Shown here: one piece after another, positions 25,310 to 35,018 of the stretch
Position numbering within the stretch: the first letter of the stretch is position 1
How the letters are laid out: each line of letters begins with the position of its first letter
NCBI GenBank assembly: GCA_014377915.1
Contig: JACMOT010000452.1
Coordinates: forward strand, 1-56,719
Reading direction: 5' to 3'
Length of the DNA stretch: 56,719 nucleotides
Source: Tardiphaga sp.
GTDB taxonomy: Bacteria; Pseudomonadota; Alphaproteobacteria; Rhizobiales; Xanthobacteraceae
The notes under the pieces: model-generated
What the model was told of the DNA's origin: nothing
The model's database searches: none
Seen by the model: only the letters and a program-made list of their open reading frames with translations
Translations under genes and position numbers: made by a program

Positions 25310-25843
25310 TCAGCCCAGTGGCCGCTTTCCCAATTTTCGCGCCAGGGTGCGTCGGTGCATTCCCAATCGGCGCGCAGTTTCGGAAACATTGAATTCGGTT
25401 TCGACGAGCGTTTCGTGGATACGCTCCCATTCGAGTGACTTGATGGAGGTGGGGCGAGCGGTCAAGGCGACCGTCGTGTCGCCATCGGCCTTTCCGAACG
25501 CGGCCACGATGTCATCGGCATTGGAAGGCTTTGCAAGGTAGTGGCAGGCGCCCAGCTTGATCGCCTCCACGGCTGTGGCGATGCTGGCAAAGCCGGTCAG
25601 CACGACAATCCTGATGTCCGGATCACTGCGATGAAGCATTTCCACGCATTGCAGCCCGGATGGACCGTTCAGCTTCAGATCCACGACAGCGTAGCGCGGC
25701 GTGCCTTGCTTGAGGAGGGTCGTGAGCTCTTCGGCCTTCGCGCACACCGCGACCTCGTAACCCCTTCTTTCGAAGGAACGCCGCAACGCTCTGGAGAACG
25801 AAACATCGTCCTCGACGATAACCAGCGACAGTTCACCCTGCAT
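25310..25843 (-). CDS. regA: Redox response regulator RegA / ActR / RegR
   Basis: A 177-residue two-domain regulator from the ATG at 25841-25843. The receiver has LVIVEDDVSF, the phosphorylated Asp in YAVVDLKLNGPSGL and the Thr/Lys switch residues in VVLTGFAS and YLAKP. The C-terminal Fis-type helix-turn-helix (WERIHETLVETEFNVSETARRLGMHRRTLARKLGKRP) is nearly invariant in this family. It controls respiration, nitrogen fixation and photosynthesis genes in response to redox state. Its start overlaps the end of regB by 11 bases. The frame continues upstream within regB, but that part is a shadow. Confidence 0.95.
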   Translation of the reverse strand: MQGELSLVIVEDDVSFSRALRRSFERRGYEVAVCAKAEELTTLLKQGTPRYAVVDLKLNGPSGLQCVEMLHRSDPDIRIVVLTGFASIATAVEAIKLGACHYLAKPSNADDIVAAFGKADGDTTVALTARPTSIKSLEWERIHETLVETEFNVSETARRLGMHRRTLARKLGKRPLG

Positions 25844-27140
25844 GGTGTGTCTCGACGGCCAGTGCGGCGATGGGCAGGCGCAGTTCGACGATGGCCCCGC
25901 CGTTAGGAACGTTTGCCGCGGTTGCCTGACCGCCCAGCTTGCGCAGCACATTGACGACCAGAAAAAGGCCGAGCCCGCTCCCCGGCTTCTGCTTGGTCGA
26001 ACGATATGGCTTGCCGAACTCGGCGAGCATGTCCGGCGCAAAGCCCGGGCCGGCGTCGCGAACAGCGATGCTCAGCATCTCGACGTTGCGCGAAATATCG
26101 ATGCCGACCCACGCCGGCGATGCTTCAAGGGCGTTGTCGAGCACGTTGAACAGGACCTGCTGAAGCAGCACGTCGGAGGCAATCGTGAAGTCGACATGGA
26201 GCCGGTTGGTGTATTCGAAACGGACCGGATTCCGGCTATCCTCCCAGTCATCGACCACGCTGTCGATAAACGAGACGATGCTGGTTCGCTCGGAATGTTC
26301 ACTGCGCTCTTCTCCGGACGAGCGAAGGATGCCGGAGACGATGGTCTTGCAGCGATTGAGCTGGGTCTGCATCTCGGCGATTTCCATGGTTAATTCTTCG
26401 TCGGCGCACAGCGTTGGCATGTGCTCCCAATCATTCAGGATCACTGACAGGGTGGCAAGCGGTGTGCCCAGTTCATGCGCCGCGCCCGAGGCCAGCAAAC
26501 CCATCCGTACAATATGCCCTTCCTCTGCCGATTGCTGACGTAATTCGGCGAGGCGCAGGTCCTGGTCACGTAAATTGCGGTTGATGCGGGTAACAAAAAG
26601 TACCAGCAACACAGCCGCGAGCAGAAAGCAGACGAACATGCCATAGATGTGCAGGTCAAATAGCCTGGAATGTGCGCTCGCCCCCTCCGGCGTCGAAAAG
26701 CCGATCTCGTTGTAGGAGGTGGTCAGCCAGATGAAACAACCGCCGGTAATGGCGACAATGGTCCATGTTGACCAAGTCTGCAGCAGAACGGCGGCAAGTA
26801 CAGCCTGTAGCAAAAACAATGTGACAAAGGGATTTGTCGCGCCGCCGCTCAAATGGAGCTGCACCGTCAGCGTTGCGACGTCGAGCAGCAGATCGAGAAA
26901 CAGTTCGGCATTGGTGATGATGGCCCCGCTGGAATAGCGGTAAAGGGTGATGACGTTAAGCGCGATCAGAAATCCGAGCACCGAAACCATATGCCAGACG
27001 GGCAGCGGGATATCGAGCCAAGCGGTGGAGATCGTGATCGCAACAATCTGACCGATGACCGCCAGCCAGCGCAGCGTGACGAGCAGCAGCAGATTTTTGC
27101 TGTTGGTGATCTCCTGGATCGAAGCCTGTGGCGAATTCAC
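25833..27140 (-). CDS. regB: Redox sensor histidine kinase RegB / ActS / RegS
   Basis: A 435-residue membrane kinase starting at a GTG (27138-27140). Six hydrophobic segments fill residues about 15-190 and include the quinone-binding-type motif GGATNPFVTLFLLQ. The H-box is SGAAHELGTPLATLSV, and the redox-active cysteine region is RCKTIVSGIL. ATP-binding motifs are NVLDNALEAS, VRDAGPGF and GSGLGLFLVVNVL. It senses the quinone pool and phosphorylates RegA. The next gene cluster encodes a quinol oxidase, an obvious candidate target, though RegA sites were not identified there. Confidence 0.95.
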   Translation of the reverse strand: MNSPQASIQEITNSKNLLLLVTLRWLAVIGQIVAITISTAWLDIPLPVWHMVSVLGFLIALNVITLYRYSSGAIITNAELFLDLLLDVATLTVQLHLSGGATNPFVTLFLLQAVLAAVLLQTWSTWTIVAITGGCFIWLTTSYNEIGFSTPEGASAHSRLFDLHIYGMFVCFLLAAVLLVLFVTRINRNLRDQDLRLAELRQQSAEEGHIVRMGLLASGAAHELGTPLATLSVILNDWEHMPTLCADEELTMEIAEMQTQLNRCKTIVSGILRSSGEERSEHSERTSIVSFIDSVVDDWEDSRNPVRFEYTNRLHVDFTIASDVLLQQVLFNVLDNALEASPAWVGIDISRNVEMLSIAVRDAGPGFAPDMLAEFGKPYRSTKQKPGSGLGLFLVVNVLRKLGGQATAANVPNGGAIVELRLPIAALAVETHHAG

Positions 27141-27272
27141 GTCGGTCTTTCGATTGCGGATAAGCCTGTATGCCGCGCGCCGACCTCGGCCGGGTTAGCC
27201 CAGCAAGTCTAGCACGGCGCAGCGCGCGTCACGAGCGCGCTGTGCCGCATTACGGCCACCGGCGGCGAAAGA

Positions 27273-28604
27273 TCAGGAGATCTTGCGCGCCAGTTCGGTG
27301 TTGATGCCCAGGGCAACCAGGGTGGCGACCGCGCCGGACAGCAGATAGGCGCCGGCTGCCAGCAATCCGAAATGATACGACAGGAAAAGCGCGACAAAGG
27401 GCGCAAATCCGGCACCGACCAGCCAGGCGAGATCCGACGTCAATGCCGCACCCGTGTACCGGTAAAGGCTACTGAAGTTGGAGGCGACCACGCCAGACGA
27501 CTGACCGAACGACAGGCCGAGAAGCGCAAAGCCGGTCACCATGAAAATCACTTCTCCGACCGCGCCGCCGTCGAGCAATTGCGGAGCGAAACCACTGAAC
27601 ACCGCGATGGCGACCGCGGAGACGCCCAGCAAAGCGCGGCGACCGTATCGATCGGCGATTAGTCCCGACGCGATGGTCGCGATGATCCCGACCACCGCGC
27701 CGACGATCTCGATGAGAAGGAAGCGGGTTGGATCCTCCTTGGTGAACAGAAACACCCAGGACAGCGGGAATACCGTCACCATGTGGAACAGCGCGAAGCT
27801 GGCGAGCGGTGCAAAAGCACCAATGGCGATGTCGCGCCCCTGCCGGCGCACAGTCTCGATGACGGGGGAGGGCTGCAACTCGCGAGTTTCGAACAGTGAC
27901 GCATATTCAGGCGTCGAAACGATGCGCAGCCGCGCGAACAGCGCGACGACGTTGATGGCGAAGGCCACGAAGAACGGGTAGCGCCAGCCCCATTCGAGGA
28001 AGTCGGCGGCCGACAGCGTGGAAATGAAAAACGCAAACAGCGCGCTGGCGATGATCAGACCGATCGGCGCGCCGAGCTGCGGAATCATGGCATACCAGCC
28101 GCGCTCCTTCTCGGGCGCATTCAGCGCCAGCAGCGAGGCAAGGCCGTCCCATGCGCCGCCTAGCGCGACGCCCTGACCAAGCCGGAACAGCGCTAGCAGG
28201 ATGCCGGACCAAGCGCCGATCTGGGCATGGCCGGGCAGGAACGCAACAGCAGCCGTCGATCCGCCGAGCAAAAAGATGGCGATGGTCAGCTTGAGGCCGC
28301 GGCCATATTGACGGTCGACCGACATGAAGATCAGGGACCCGATCGGACGGGCGACGAAGGCGAGCGCGAAGATGCCGAACGAATACAGCGTGCCAGTCAG
28401 CGGGTCGGTATTGGGGAATACCAGTTTCGGGAACACCAGCACCGACGCAATCGCATAAACGAAGAAGTCGAAGAACTCCGAAGTTCGACCGATGATGACT
28501 CCGATTGCGATCTCGCCCGGTGCAACCTGGTGGCCGTGACTGGTGTTGATGCGTTGCGCATCACGTTCCATTGTCGTTGTCTGGGTGGCGGGCATCGAAG
28601 TCAT
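27273..28604 (-). CDS. MFS transporter, metabolite:H+ symporter type
   Basis: About 443 residues from the ATG at 28602-28604, with AAGGA 12 bases upstream (a TTG at 28616 is less likely). Twelve hydrophobic segments are visible, with FFDFFVYAIASVLVFPKLVFP and the MFS motif DRQYGRGLKLTIAIFLLGGST after helix 2, plus DRYGRRALLGVSAVAI after helix 8, as in the MHS (shikimate/proline/KgtP-like) family. The substrate is not predictable. It diverges from cyoA with a shared gap of about 160 bases that holds a perfect inverted repeat. Confidence 0.88.
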   Translation of the reverse strand: MTSMPATQTTTMERDAQRINTSHGHQVAPGEIAIGVIIGRTSEFFDFFVYAIASVLVFPKLVFPNTDPLTGTLYSFGIFALAFVARPIGSLIFMSVDRQYGRGLKLTIAIFLLGGSTAAVAFLPGHAQIGAWSGILLALFRLGQGVALGGAWDGLASLLALNAPEKERGWYAMIPQLGAPIGLIIASALFAFFISTLSAADFLEWGWRYPFFVAFAINVVALFARLRIVSTPEYASLFETRELQPSPVIETVRRQGRDIAIGAFAPLASFALFHMVTVFPLSWVFLFTKEDPTRFLLIEIVGAVVGIIATIASGLIADRYGRRALLGVSAVAIAVFSGFAPQLLDGGAVGEVIFMVTGFALLGLSFGQSSGVVASNFSSLYRYTGAALTSDLAWLVGAGFAPFVALFLSYHFGLLAAGAYLLSGAVATLVALGINTELARKIS

Positions 28605-28688
28605 GACGTCAGTCAATCCTTAAGCAATTATTTACAGAAACCATAGCGCTTACCGACGTTTGTCTAAAGCATCTACTCGTGGACAGTG

Positions 28689-28707
28689 ATTGGACAAAAT
28701 GTCCAAT
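28689..28707. promoter_or_regulatory. Perfect inverted repeat between the MFS gene and cyoA (candidate operator)
   Basis: ATTGGACA-AAA-TGTCCAAT is an 8-bp perfect inverted repeat with a 3-base spacer, the size and symmetry of a dimeric regulator site. It lies in the divergent gap, 59 bases before the preferred cyoA ATG. It does not match the FixK, NnrR or HutC patterns that I know. Confidence 0.6.
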
Positions 28708-28765
28708 GTGCGCCTGCGAAGGCCGAGTGTACCGCCACTGCATGCGAAATTATCTTCATGGCTTG

Positions 28766-29929
28766 ATGAGCCGCCCATCCATCCGCCGCGCCGCAATCGT
28801 GATCCCGCTTCTGGCGCTATTGTCCGGTTGCAATGCAGTGGTACTCGGTCCCTCCGGCGATGTCGCCGTGCAGCAGCGCGATCTGCTGCTGATCTCGACA
28901 GGACTGATGCTTCTTATCATCATTCCGGTGCTCGCGCTCGTGGTGCTTTTTGCCTGGCGCTATCGCGCTGCGAACACCGAAGCGCGCTACGAGCCGGACT
29001 GGCATCACTCGACCCAGCTTGAACTGGCCATCTGGGGCGCACCGCTGCTGATCATCATCTGTCTCGGCGCGATCACCTGGACCGGCACGCATCTGCTCGA
29101 CCCCTATCGCTACCTCGACCGCATCGCTTCGGGCCAGCCCGTGAAGGCCGGTACCGAGCCGCTGCAGGTTCAGGTCGTAGCGCTCGACTGGAAGTGGTTG
29201 TTCATCTATCCGCAACTCGGCATCGCCACTGTCAACGAGTTGGCGGCGCCGGTGGACCGGCCGATCAGCTTCGCTATCACGTCTGCCACCGTGATGAATT
29301 CATTTTACGTGCCAGCATTGGCCGGGCAGATCTATGCCATGCCGGGCATGCAGACCCGATTGAACGCTGTCATCAACGCCGCCGGTAATTATGATGGGTT
29401 CTCGGCCAATTACAGCGGCGCCGGTTTTTCGGGCATGAAGTTCCGTTTCCACGGGCAGAGTGCAAGCCAGTTCGACGCGTGGGTCGCGAAGGTGAAGAGC
29501 GGCGGTGGCGCGCTCGACCGCGATGGTTATCTGTCACTCGAAAAGGCCAGTGAAAACGAGCAGGTGCGCTATTTCAGCTCGGTCGATGCTGATCTTTACC
29601 ATGCCGCGCTCAACATGTGCGCGCAGCCTGGCAAGATGTGTATGGACGAGATGATGCGTATCGACGCCAAGGGCGGTGGCGGGATGGTCAGCATCAACAA
29701 CGTGTTGCCCACGGCCCAGGACAAGTATGCTCGCCGCAATTCGCCGCTGACGGGGGCCCCGACCTTCGTCGCTGAGATCTGCACGGTCACGGAGCCGATG
29801 GGTGTTATGCATTCCAACACACCGCCGTCGCCGATGCTTCCCCGCGACCAGGGCGGCCTCGCCGGTGCGGGCCTGCCGAAACCCGGGGTGCCTCGTCTGC
29901 GTACATTCAGCATAGCTGGTCTCAACTAG
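28766..29929 (+). CDS. cyoA: Cytochrome bo3 ubiquinol oxidase subunit II
   Basis: About 387 residues from the ATG at 28766. The N-terminus is a lipoprotein signal ending LLALLSGC, then two transmembrane helices (LISTGLMLLIIIPVLALVVLF and LELAIWGAPLLIIICLGAITW) and a periplasmic cupredoxin-like domain (VVALDWKWLFIYPQLGIATVNELAAP, MNSFYVPALAGQIYAMPGM) lacking the CuA ligands, as in quinol oxidases. The tail is longer than in E. coli CyoA, with a cysteine-containing insert (NMCAQPGKMC). GTG 28679, ATG 28706 and ATG 28742 are also in frame, but the first two would overlap the inverted repeat. First gene of cyoABCD-SURF1. Confidence 0.93.
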   Translation: MSRPSIRRAAIVIPLLALLSGCNAVVLGPSGDVAVQQRDLLLISTGLMLLIIIPVLALVVLFAWRYRAANTEARYEPDWHHSTQLELAIWGAPLLIIICLGAITWTGTHLLDPYRYLDRIASGQPVKAGTEPLQVQVVALDWKWLFIYPQLGIATVNELAAPVDRPISFAITSATVMNSFYVPALAGQIYAMPGMQTRLNAVINAAGNYDGFSANYSGAGFSGMKFRFHGQSASQFDAWVAKVKSGGGALDRDGYLSLEKASENEQVRYFSSVDADLYHAALNMCAQPGKMCMDEMMRIDAKGGGGMVSINNVLPTAQDKYARRNSPLTGAPTFVAEICTVTEPMGVMHSNTPPSPMLPRDQGGLAGAGLPKPGVPRLRTFSIAGLN

Positions 29930-29962
29930 TCCAGCCAATAACACCTCCGAACGGTATTCAAG

Positions 29963-31969
29963 ATGTCGACGCCAGAACTTGCCATTAGCCCGCTATTCGG
30001 TCGCCTTACGCTCGAATCCTTCCCGATGCTGCATGATCCCATTCTGCTCGTCACCTTTCTCGGGGTGATGGCGGGGGGCGTCGTTCTGGTCGGTGCGCTG
30101 ACCTATTTCAAACTGTGGGGCTATCTCTGGAAGGAGTGGTTCACCAGCGTCGATCACAAGAAAATCGGCATCATGTACTGCGTGCTCGGCCTTGTGATGC
30201 TGTTGCGCGGCTTTTCCGACGCGCTTTTGATGCGCGCCCAACAGGCGATGGCATTCGGTGCCAATGACGGCTTCCTGCCGGCGCACCATTACGACCAGGT
30301 GTTCACCGCCCATGGCGTGATCATGATCTTCTTCGTGGCGATGCCCTTCGTCACCGGACTGATGAACTTCGTGGTGCCGCTGCAGATCGGTGCGCGCGAC
30401 GTGTCGTTTCCGTTTTTGAACAATTTCAGTTTCTGGATGACCGTCGCCGGCGCCATGATCGTGATGATGTCGCTGTTTGTTGGCGAATTCGCGCGTACCG
30501 GCTGGCTGGCCTATCCGCCGCTGTCGGGCATCGGCTACAGTCCGGATGTCGGCGTCGACTATTACATATGGGCGCTGCAGGTTGCCGGCGTCGGGACGAC
30601 GCTATCCGGCGTCAACCTGATCGCCACCATCGTCAAGATGCGCGCGCCCAGCATGTCCTGGATGAAGATGCCGATCTTCGTCTGGACCTCGCTGTGCACC
30701 AACATTCTGATCGTGGCATCCTTCCCGATCCTGACCGTCGTGCTGGCTTTGTTATCGCTGGATCGCTATGTCGGCACCAACTTCTTCACCAGCGAACTCG
30801 GGGGCAACCCGATGATGTATGTGAACCTGATCTGGATCTGGGGGCACCCCGAGGTCTATATTCTGGTTCTGCCAGCGTTCGGTATTTTCTCCGAGGTCAC
30901 GGCGGTGTTCTCCGGCAAGCGCCTGTTCGGCTACACCTCGATGGTTTATGCCACCGCGGTCATTACCCTTCTGGCTTACGTCGTCTGGCTGCATCACTTC
31001 TTCACCATGGGGTCAGGGGCCAGTGTGAACTCGTTCTTCGGCATTACCACGATGGTAATATCGATCCCAACCGGAGCGAAGATCTTTAATTGGCTGTTCA
31101 CCATGTATCGCGGCCGGATCCGCTTCGAGCTTCCGATGATGTGGACCATCGCCTTCATGATTACCTTTGTGATCGGCGGTATGACCGGCGTTCTGCTGGC
31201 GGTGCCCCCCGCTGACTTCGTGTTGCACAACAGCCTGTTCCTGATCGCGCATTTTCATAACGTGATCATCGGTGGTGTATTGTTCGGCATGTTTGCCGGT
31301 ATCAATTACTGGTTCCCGAAGGCGTTTGGCTTCAAGCTGGATCCATTCTGGGGCAAGATCTCGTTCTGGTTCTGGGTGGTCGGCTTCTACTTCGCTTTCA
31401 TGCCTCTCTACGTGTTGGGCTTGATGGGCGTGACACGCCGACTGCGCCACTTCGACGATCCTTCTTACCAGATCTGGTTCATGATCGCAGCGTTCGGCGC
31501 CGTGCTGGTCGCCATCGGTATTGGCGCCATGCTGATGCAGTTCGTGATGACGTTCGTGAAGCGTGCGCAGCTGCGTGATACGACAGGCGATCCGTGGAAC
31601 GGTCGTACGCTGGAGTGGACGACATCATCGCCGCCGCCTTCCTACAATTTCGCCTTCACCCCGGTGATCTATGATGGCGATACGTTCACCGACATGAAGA
31701 AGCGCGGCTATGTCCGGCCGGTCTCAGGCTTCAAGGCGATCCACATGCCGAGGAATACAGGTACCGGCGTCGTCCTCTCGGGTCTCAGCATTGCGCTGGC
31801 GGCCGGGATGATCTGGTACGTTTGGTGGCTGGCGGCACTGAGCTTTGTGGCAATCATAGCGGTCGCGATCTATCACACCTTCAACTATCACCGTGACTTT
31901 CACATTCCCGTCGAGGAAGTCATCGCGACCGAAGAGGCGCGGACGCGTCTGCTCGCAGCCGGAGCCTGA
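29963..31969 (+). CDS. cyoB: Cytochrome bo3 ubiquinol oxidase subunit I
   Basis: A 668-residue haem-copper oxidase subunit. Ligand motifs are present: the low-spin haem His in [15 protein letters not shown], the CuB His and cross-linked Tyr in [12 protein letters not shown], the CuB pair in WLHHFFTMG and the haem ligands in [10 protein letters not shown]. About 15 helices are expected, as in E. coli CyoB (663 residues). It reduces oxygen to water with ubiquinol and pumps protons. It follows cyoA by 33 bases. Confidence 0.97.
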   Translation: MSTPELAISPLFGRLTLESFPMLHDPILLVTFLGVMAGGVVLVGALTYFKLWGYLWKEWFTSVDHKKIGIMYCVLGLVMLLRGFSDALLMRAQQAMAFGANDGFLPAHHYDQVFTAHGVIMIFFVAMPFVTGLMNFVVPLQIGARDVSFPFLNNFSFWMTVAGAMIVMMSLFVGEFARTGWLAYPPLSGIGYSPDVGVDYYIWALQVAGVGTTLSGVNLIATIVKMRAPSMSWMKMPIFVWTSLCTNILIVASFPILTVVLALLSLDRYVGTNFFTSELGGNPMMYVNLIWIWGHPEVYILVLPAFGIFSEVTAVFSGKRLFGYTSMVYATAVITLLAYVVWLHHFFTMGSGASVNSFFGITTMVISIPTGAKIFNWLFTMYRGRIRFELPMMWTIAFMITFVIGGMTGVLLAVPPADFVLHNSLFLIAHFHNVIIGGVLFGMFAGINYWFPKAFGFKLDPFWGKISFWFWVVGFYFAFMPLYVLGLMGVTRRLRHFDDPSYQIWFMIAAFGAVLVAIGIGAMLMQFVMTFVKRAQLRDTTGDPWNGRTLEWTTSSPPPSYNFAFTPVIYDGDTFTDMKKRGYVRPVSGFKAIHMPRNTGTGVVLSGLSIALAAGMIWYVWWLAALSFVAIIAVAIYHTFNYHRDFHIPVEEVIATEEARTRLLAAGA

Positions 31970-31972
31970 TCC

Positions 31973-32608
31973 ATGTCCACCGCCCACACGCTTCCCTCGG
32001 CCGATGCCGAGACGCCTTCCTTCTATGTGACGGACGAGGCAGACCACCCCGAAGGCGGCAGCACCATGCTCGGCTTCTGGATCTATCTGATGAGCGATTG
32101 CCTCCTCTTTGCGATGCTGTTTGCCACTTACGGCGTGATCGGCACCAATTACGCCGCGGGGCCGTCGCCAAAGGACCTGTTCGAACTGCCGCTGGTGGCT
32201 CTCAACACGGCCATGCTTCTGCTGTCGTCGATCACCTACGGCTTCGCGATGCTGTCCGCGGCGGAGGGCAAGACCCGTTCGACGCAGGCCTGGCTGGCCC
32301 TGACCGGGCTGTTCGGTCTCGCCTTCCTCGGCATCGAGATGCACGAGTTCCACAGTCTGATCGAACAGGGCGCCACGCCGCAGCGCAGCGGTTTCCTGTC
32401 GGCGTTCTTTACGCTGGTCGGCACCCACGGCCTGCACGTCACATTCGGTCTGATCTGGCTGGTGACTTTGATGGTGCAAGTCGGCAAGCACGGTCTGATC
32501 GCGGCCAACCATCGCCGTCTGATGTGCCTCAGCCTGTTCTGGCATTTCCTCGACGTCATCTGGATCGGCGTCTTTACCATTGTCTATCTGCTGGGAATGC
32601 TGCGATGA
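31973..32608 (+). CDS. cyoC: Cytochrome bo3 ubiquinol oxidase subunit III
   Basis: A 211-residue membrane protein with five helices, typical of CyoC (E. coli 204 residues): MLGFWIYLMSDCLLFAMLFATY near the start, FLGIEMHEFHSLI in the middle with the conserved Glu and His, and GTHGLHVTFGLIWL plus LFWHFLDVIWIGVFTIVYLLG at the end. It starts three bases after cyoB, and its stop overlaps the cyoD ATG as ATGA. Confidence 0.96.
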   Translation: MSTAHTLPSADAETPSFYVTDEADHPEGGSTMLGFWIYLMSDCLLFAMLFATYGVIGTNYAAGPSPKDLFELPLVALNTAMLLLSSITYGFAMLSAAEGKTRSTQAWLALTGLFGLAFLGIEMHEFHSLIEQGATPQRSGFLSAFFTLVGTHGLHVTFGLIWLVTLMVQVGKHGLIAANHRRLMCLSLFWHFLDVIWIGVFTIVYLLGMLR

Positions 32609-32985
32609 GCGCTCACGTCGATCACCATAATGCGGCTTCCCATCACGACGCTCCGGCCCATGGAACCCGGAAGGACTACCTGATTGGCTTCGGCCTGTCG
32701 GTGGTTTTGACCGCGATCCCGTTCTGGCTGGTGATGTCGGGTGTCATCAGCAGTAAGCAGGTCACGGCCTTCCTCGTGATGGCGTTCGCCTTGGTGCAGA
32801 TCGTGGTTCACATGGTGTATTTTCTGCATATGAATTCGAAGTCCGAAGGCGGCTGGACCATCATGGCGTTGCTCTTCACGGTCGTCATTATCGCGATCGC
32901 GCTGAGCGGATCGCTGTGGGTGATGTTTCACCTCAACAACAACATGATGCCGATGTCGCTGGATGCCATGAAGCAGATGCCATGA
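32605..32985 (+). CDS. cyoD: Cytochrome bo3 ubiquinol oxidase subunit IV
   Basis: A 126-residue small subunit with three helices: LIGFGLSVVLTAIPFWLVM, AFLVMAFALVQIVVHMVYFLHM and WTIMALLFTVVIIAIALSGSLWVMFHL, the conserved layout of CyoD. The N-terminus is rich in histidine (HVDHHNAASHHDAPAHG), longer than in E. coli (109 residues). The ATG overlaps the cyoC stop and its own stop overlaps the SURF1 start, so cyoC, cyoD and the SURF1 gene are tightly coupled. Confidence 0.95.
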   Translation: MSAHVDHHNAASHHDAPAHGTRKDYLIGFGLSVVLTAIPFWLVMSGVISSKQVTAFLVMAFALVQIVVHMVYFLHMNSKSEGGWTIMALLFTVVIIAIALSGSLWVMFHLNNNMMPMSLDAMKQMP

Positions 32986-33749
32986 GTCTGGCTGGCGGCG
33001 GGCAGGCTCGGCGCCGGTCGCCGCTGACCCTTTTCGCACTTGGCAGCATCGCGATGTTGTTGATCGCGACGCTGATGGCGCTCGGCGTATGGCAGTTGCA
33101 GCGCCGCGTCTGGAAACTCGATCTGATCAGCCGGATCGATCAGCGCATCCATGCCCCCGCTGTCGACGCGCCGGGCCCGACGGCCTGGCCCACGATCGAT
33201 GCGGCACGCGATGCATACCGTCATGTGCGGACCGAAGGGGAATGGCTGCAGGGGCGCGACACGCTTGTCCAGGCGGTAACGGCGCTGGGCGGTGGCTTTT
33301 GGGTGTTGACCCCCATGCAAACCGATGCCGGCTTCACGCTACTTGTGAACCGTGGTTTCGTGCCTGCGGAGCGCGCTGACCGCGGTGCCGCGACGGGCCG
33401 AGCCGTGGTTAGCGGGCTGCTGCGCATGTCGGAGCTGAAGGGAGGCTTTCTGCGTTCCAACGATCCGTCCGCGGGCCGCTGGTTCTCCCGTGACGTCGCT
33501 GCGATCGCACATGCGCGAGATCTTCAGGGCAATGCTCCCTATTTCCTCGATGCCGACAGGACTTTGGAAACGGGAGGGCCGATTGGCGGAATGACGGTTG
33601 TCGAATTCCCAAACAGCCACCTGGTCTACGCATTCACGTGGTTCGCACTGGCGTTGATGCTTCTCGCCGGCACGGCCTACGTCATGCGCGAGGAATGGAG
33701 GGCGATCCGTGCACGGAGTCGTCTTCGGAATTCCGACGCTGGAACCTGA
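32982..33749 (+). CDS. SURF1 family oxidase assembly protein
   Basis: A 255-residue protein with the SURF1 layout: an N-terminal helix (FALGSIAMLLIATLMALGVWQLQR), a periplasmic domain with YRHVRTEGEWL, GGGFWVLTPMQTDAGFTLLVNRGFVP and LLRMSE, and a C-terminal helix (HLVYAFTWFALALMLLAGTAYVM). SURF1 proteins insert haem into subunit I of haem-copper oxidases; position after cyoD suggests service to this bo3 enzyme. The ATG overlaps the cyoD stop. Confidence 0.92.
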   Translation: MSLAGGGQARRRSPLTLFALGSIAMLLIATLMALGVWQLQRRVWKLDLISRIDQRIHAPAVDAPGPTAWPTIDAARDAYRHVRTEGEWLQGRDTLVQAVTALGGGFWVLTPMQTDAGFTLLVNRGFVPAERADRGAATGRAVVSGLLRMSELKGGFLRSNDPSAGRWFSRDVAAIAHARDLQGNAPYFLDADRTLETGGPIGGMTVVEFPNSHLVYAFTWFALALMLLAGTAYVMREEWRAIRARSRLRNSDAGT

Positions 33750-33839
33750 TCTCCCTATTGCTGGAAAGTGGAAGGGCTGGCGGATACCGGCGAGATAGCC
33801 CGCGCGGGTGCCCGCTCGGCCGCTTGAGCTCCACGCAGC

Positions 33840-34022
33840 CTAGGGCCGGCTGGCGCGGCCGGCCTTGCGCCGTGGCCCGATGGGCGGCGGCGTCTCGGCG
33901 CGTCGCGCATATTCCCCGGCGAGCGTCGTCAGACGCTCCCGGATGGCCGGATCGTCAACCTCGGCGGCCAGCTTCAGACAATGCGCGGCCTGGTCCCTGA
34001 AATAGGTCGATTCGTCAGGCAA
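33840..34022 (-). CDS. Small soluble protein of about 60 residues
   Basis: A short gene beginning PDESTYFRDQAAHCLKLAAEVDD and continuing IRERLTTLAGEYARRAE, then a basic, proline-rich tail. A TTG at 34020-34022 with AGGAG ten bases upstream is the best start; the frame continues to 34067, but that part overlaps the LysR gene. I associate the pattern Y.RD.A..CL.LA....DP..R..L..LA..Y..RA with many short proteins of Bradyrhizobium and relatives, with no known role. The start overlaps the LysR stop by eight bases. Confidence 0.65.
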   Translation of the reverse strand: MPDESTYFRDQAAHCLKLAAEVDDPAIRERLTTLAGEYARRAETPPPIGPRRKAGRASRP

Positions 34023-34920
34023 CTTTGTCGCTCTCCTTCGCGCCGTGGCTGAGGAACAGGGCGGCAAGTTGGCTTCTGATCTCCATCACCCGCTGTGATT
34101 TCAGGCCCGGCCGGATGCATAGCAACGTCTTGATGGAAGGAAGCTCGGGCAGATAATACTCTCTCGCATGTATCAGGGATGGCGGAAGCAGGCGTCTCGG
34201 CAGCGCGCTCAGCCCGATGCCGGCTTCTACCGCGGCTTTCTTGGCGTCGGAGTCCTGGCCACTGGAGGCAATGCGATAGGAAAGGCCCTTGCGTGTCAGC
34301 GTGCTGATCATCCAGTCGTCCGTTGTCCATGTCACGATTGGAATCGGTGCGCCGGGGCTGAGCACGAATGATTTGGAGCGAACCCAGATTAGTTGGTCCT
34401 CGAATTCGTCGACAATCAGGGGACCCAGTTCAAAATCCATATCGGTACGTTGGTAGAAGCATGCGACGTCGGTATGGCCCTCGATCAGCGCCGCCGAGAT
34501 TTCAGCGGAGTTGCCGGAGTGGATGTGAACATCAGCCAGATCGCGCAGGCTCCGGTTCTGCAGATAATCCCGTACCAGCAGGCTGCTTAGTCCGAGACGA
34601 AGCCGGTCCGGCCCACTATCCGTGCCGCCAAGCGCCAGCACCTGGTCGTTCGCCTCGATCATCTTGCGCGCCTGCGTAACTACCAATCGACCCAGATCTG
34701 TCGGGCTGCTGCCGGTTGGCGTTTTGGTAAATAGCGACCCACCCACGAGCTGCTCGAGGCGCTTGATCTGAGAACTGACGGCGGGCTGGCTCATGCCAAG
34801 TATCTCAGCCGCCTTTGTGAGACTCCCGAACTCGGTAATGGCAATGACGGTTCGCACGATCTCAATCGGGATATTCAAATGTCGCCGTTGCATCGAGAGT
34901 CCAGTCCATACGTCATTCAT
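34015..34920 (-). CDS. LysR family transcriptional regulator
   Basis: A 301-residue LTTR. The N-terminal winged helix-turn-helix spans about residues 17-76 (VRTVIAITEFGSLTKAAEILGMSQPAVSSQIKRLEQLVG), followed by the linker and a substrate-binding-like domain (about 100-290) with WTTDDWMISTLTRKGLSYRI and AAVEAGIGLSALPRRLL. The effector is unknown. It lies after hutD on the same strand, with 98 bases between, so it could regulate hut genes, but HutC is already present nearby. Two start ATGs (34920 and 34893) are possible. Confidence 0.92.
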   Translation of the reverse strand: MNDVWTGLSMQRRHLNIPIEIVRTVIAITEFGSLTKAAEILGMSQPAVSSQIKRLEQLVGGSLFTKTPTGSSPTDLGRLVVTQARKMIEANDQVLALGGTDSGPDRLRLGLSSLLVRDYLQNRSLRDLADVHIHSGNSAEISAALIEGHTDVACFYQRTDMDFELGPLIVDEFEDQLIWVRSKSFVLSPGAPIPIVTWTTDDWMISTLTRKGLSYRIASSGQDSDAKKAAVEAGIGLSALPRRLLPPSLIHAREYYLPELPSIKTLLCIRPGLKSQRVMEIRSQLAALFLSHGAKESDKVA

Positions 34921-35018
34921 TATTCATGAAGCAGTATAGCCGCCATTCGCTTGCAATCAAAAATCCGTCAATTATCCATGCCGCGTCCGATAATGATGGT
35001 TTGCTAAAATTGATGAGT

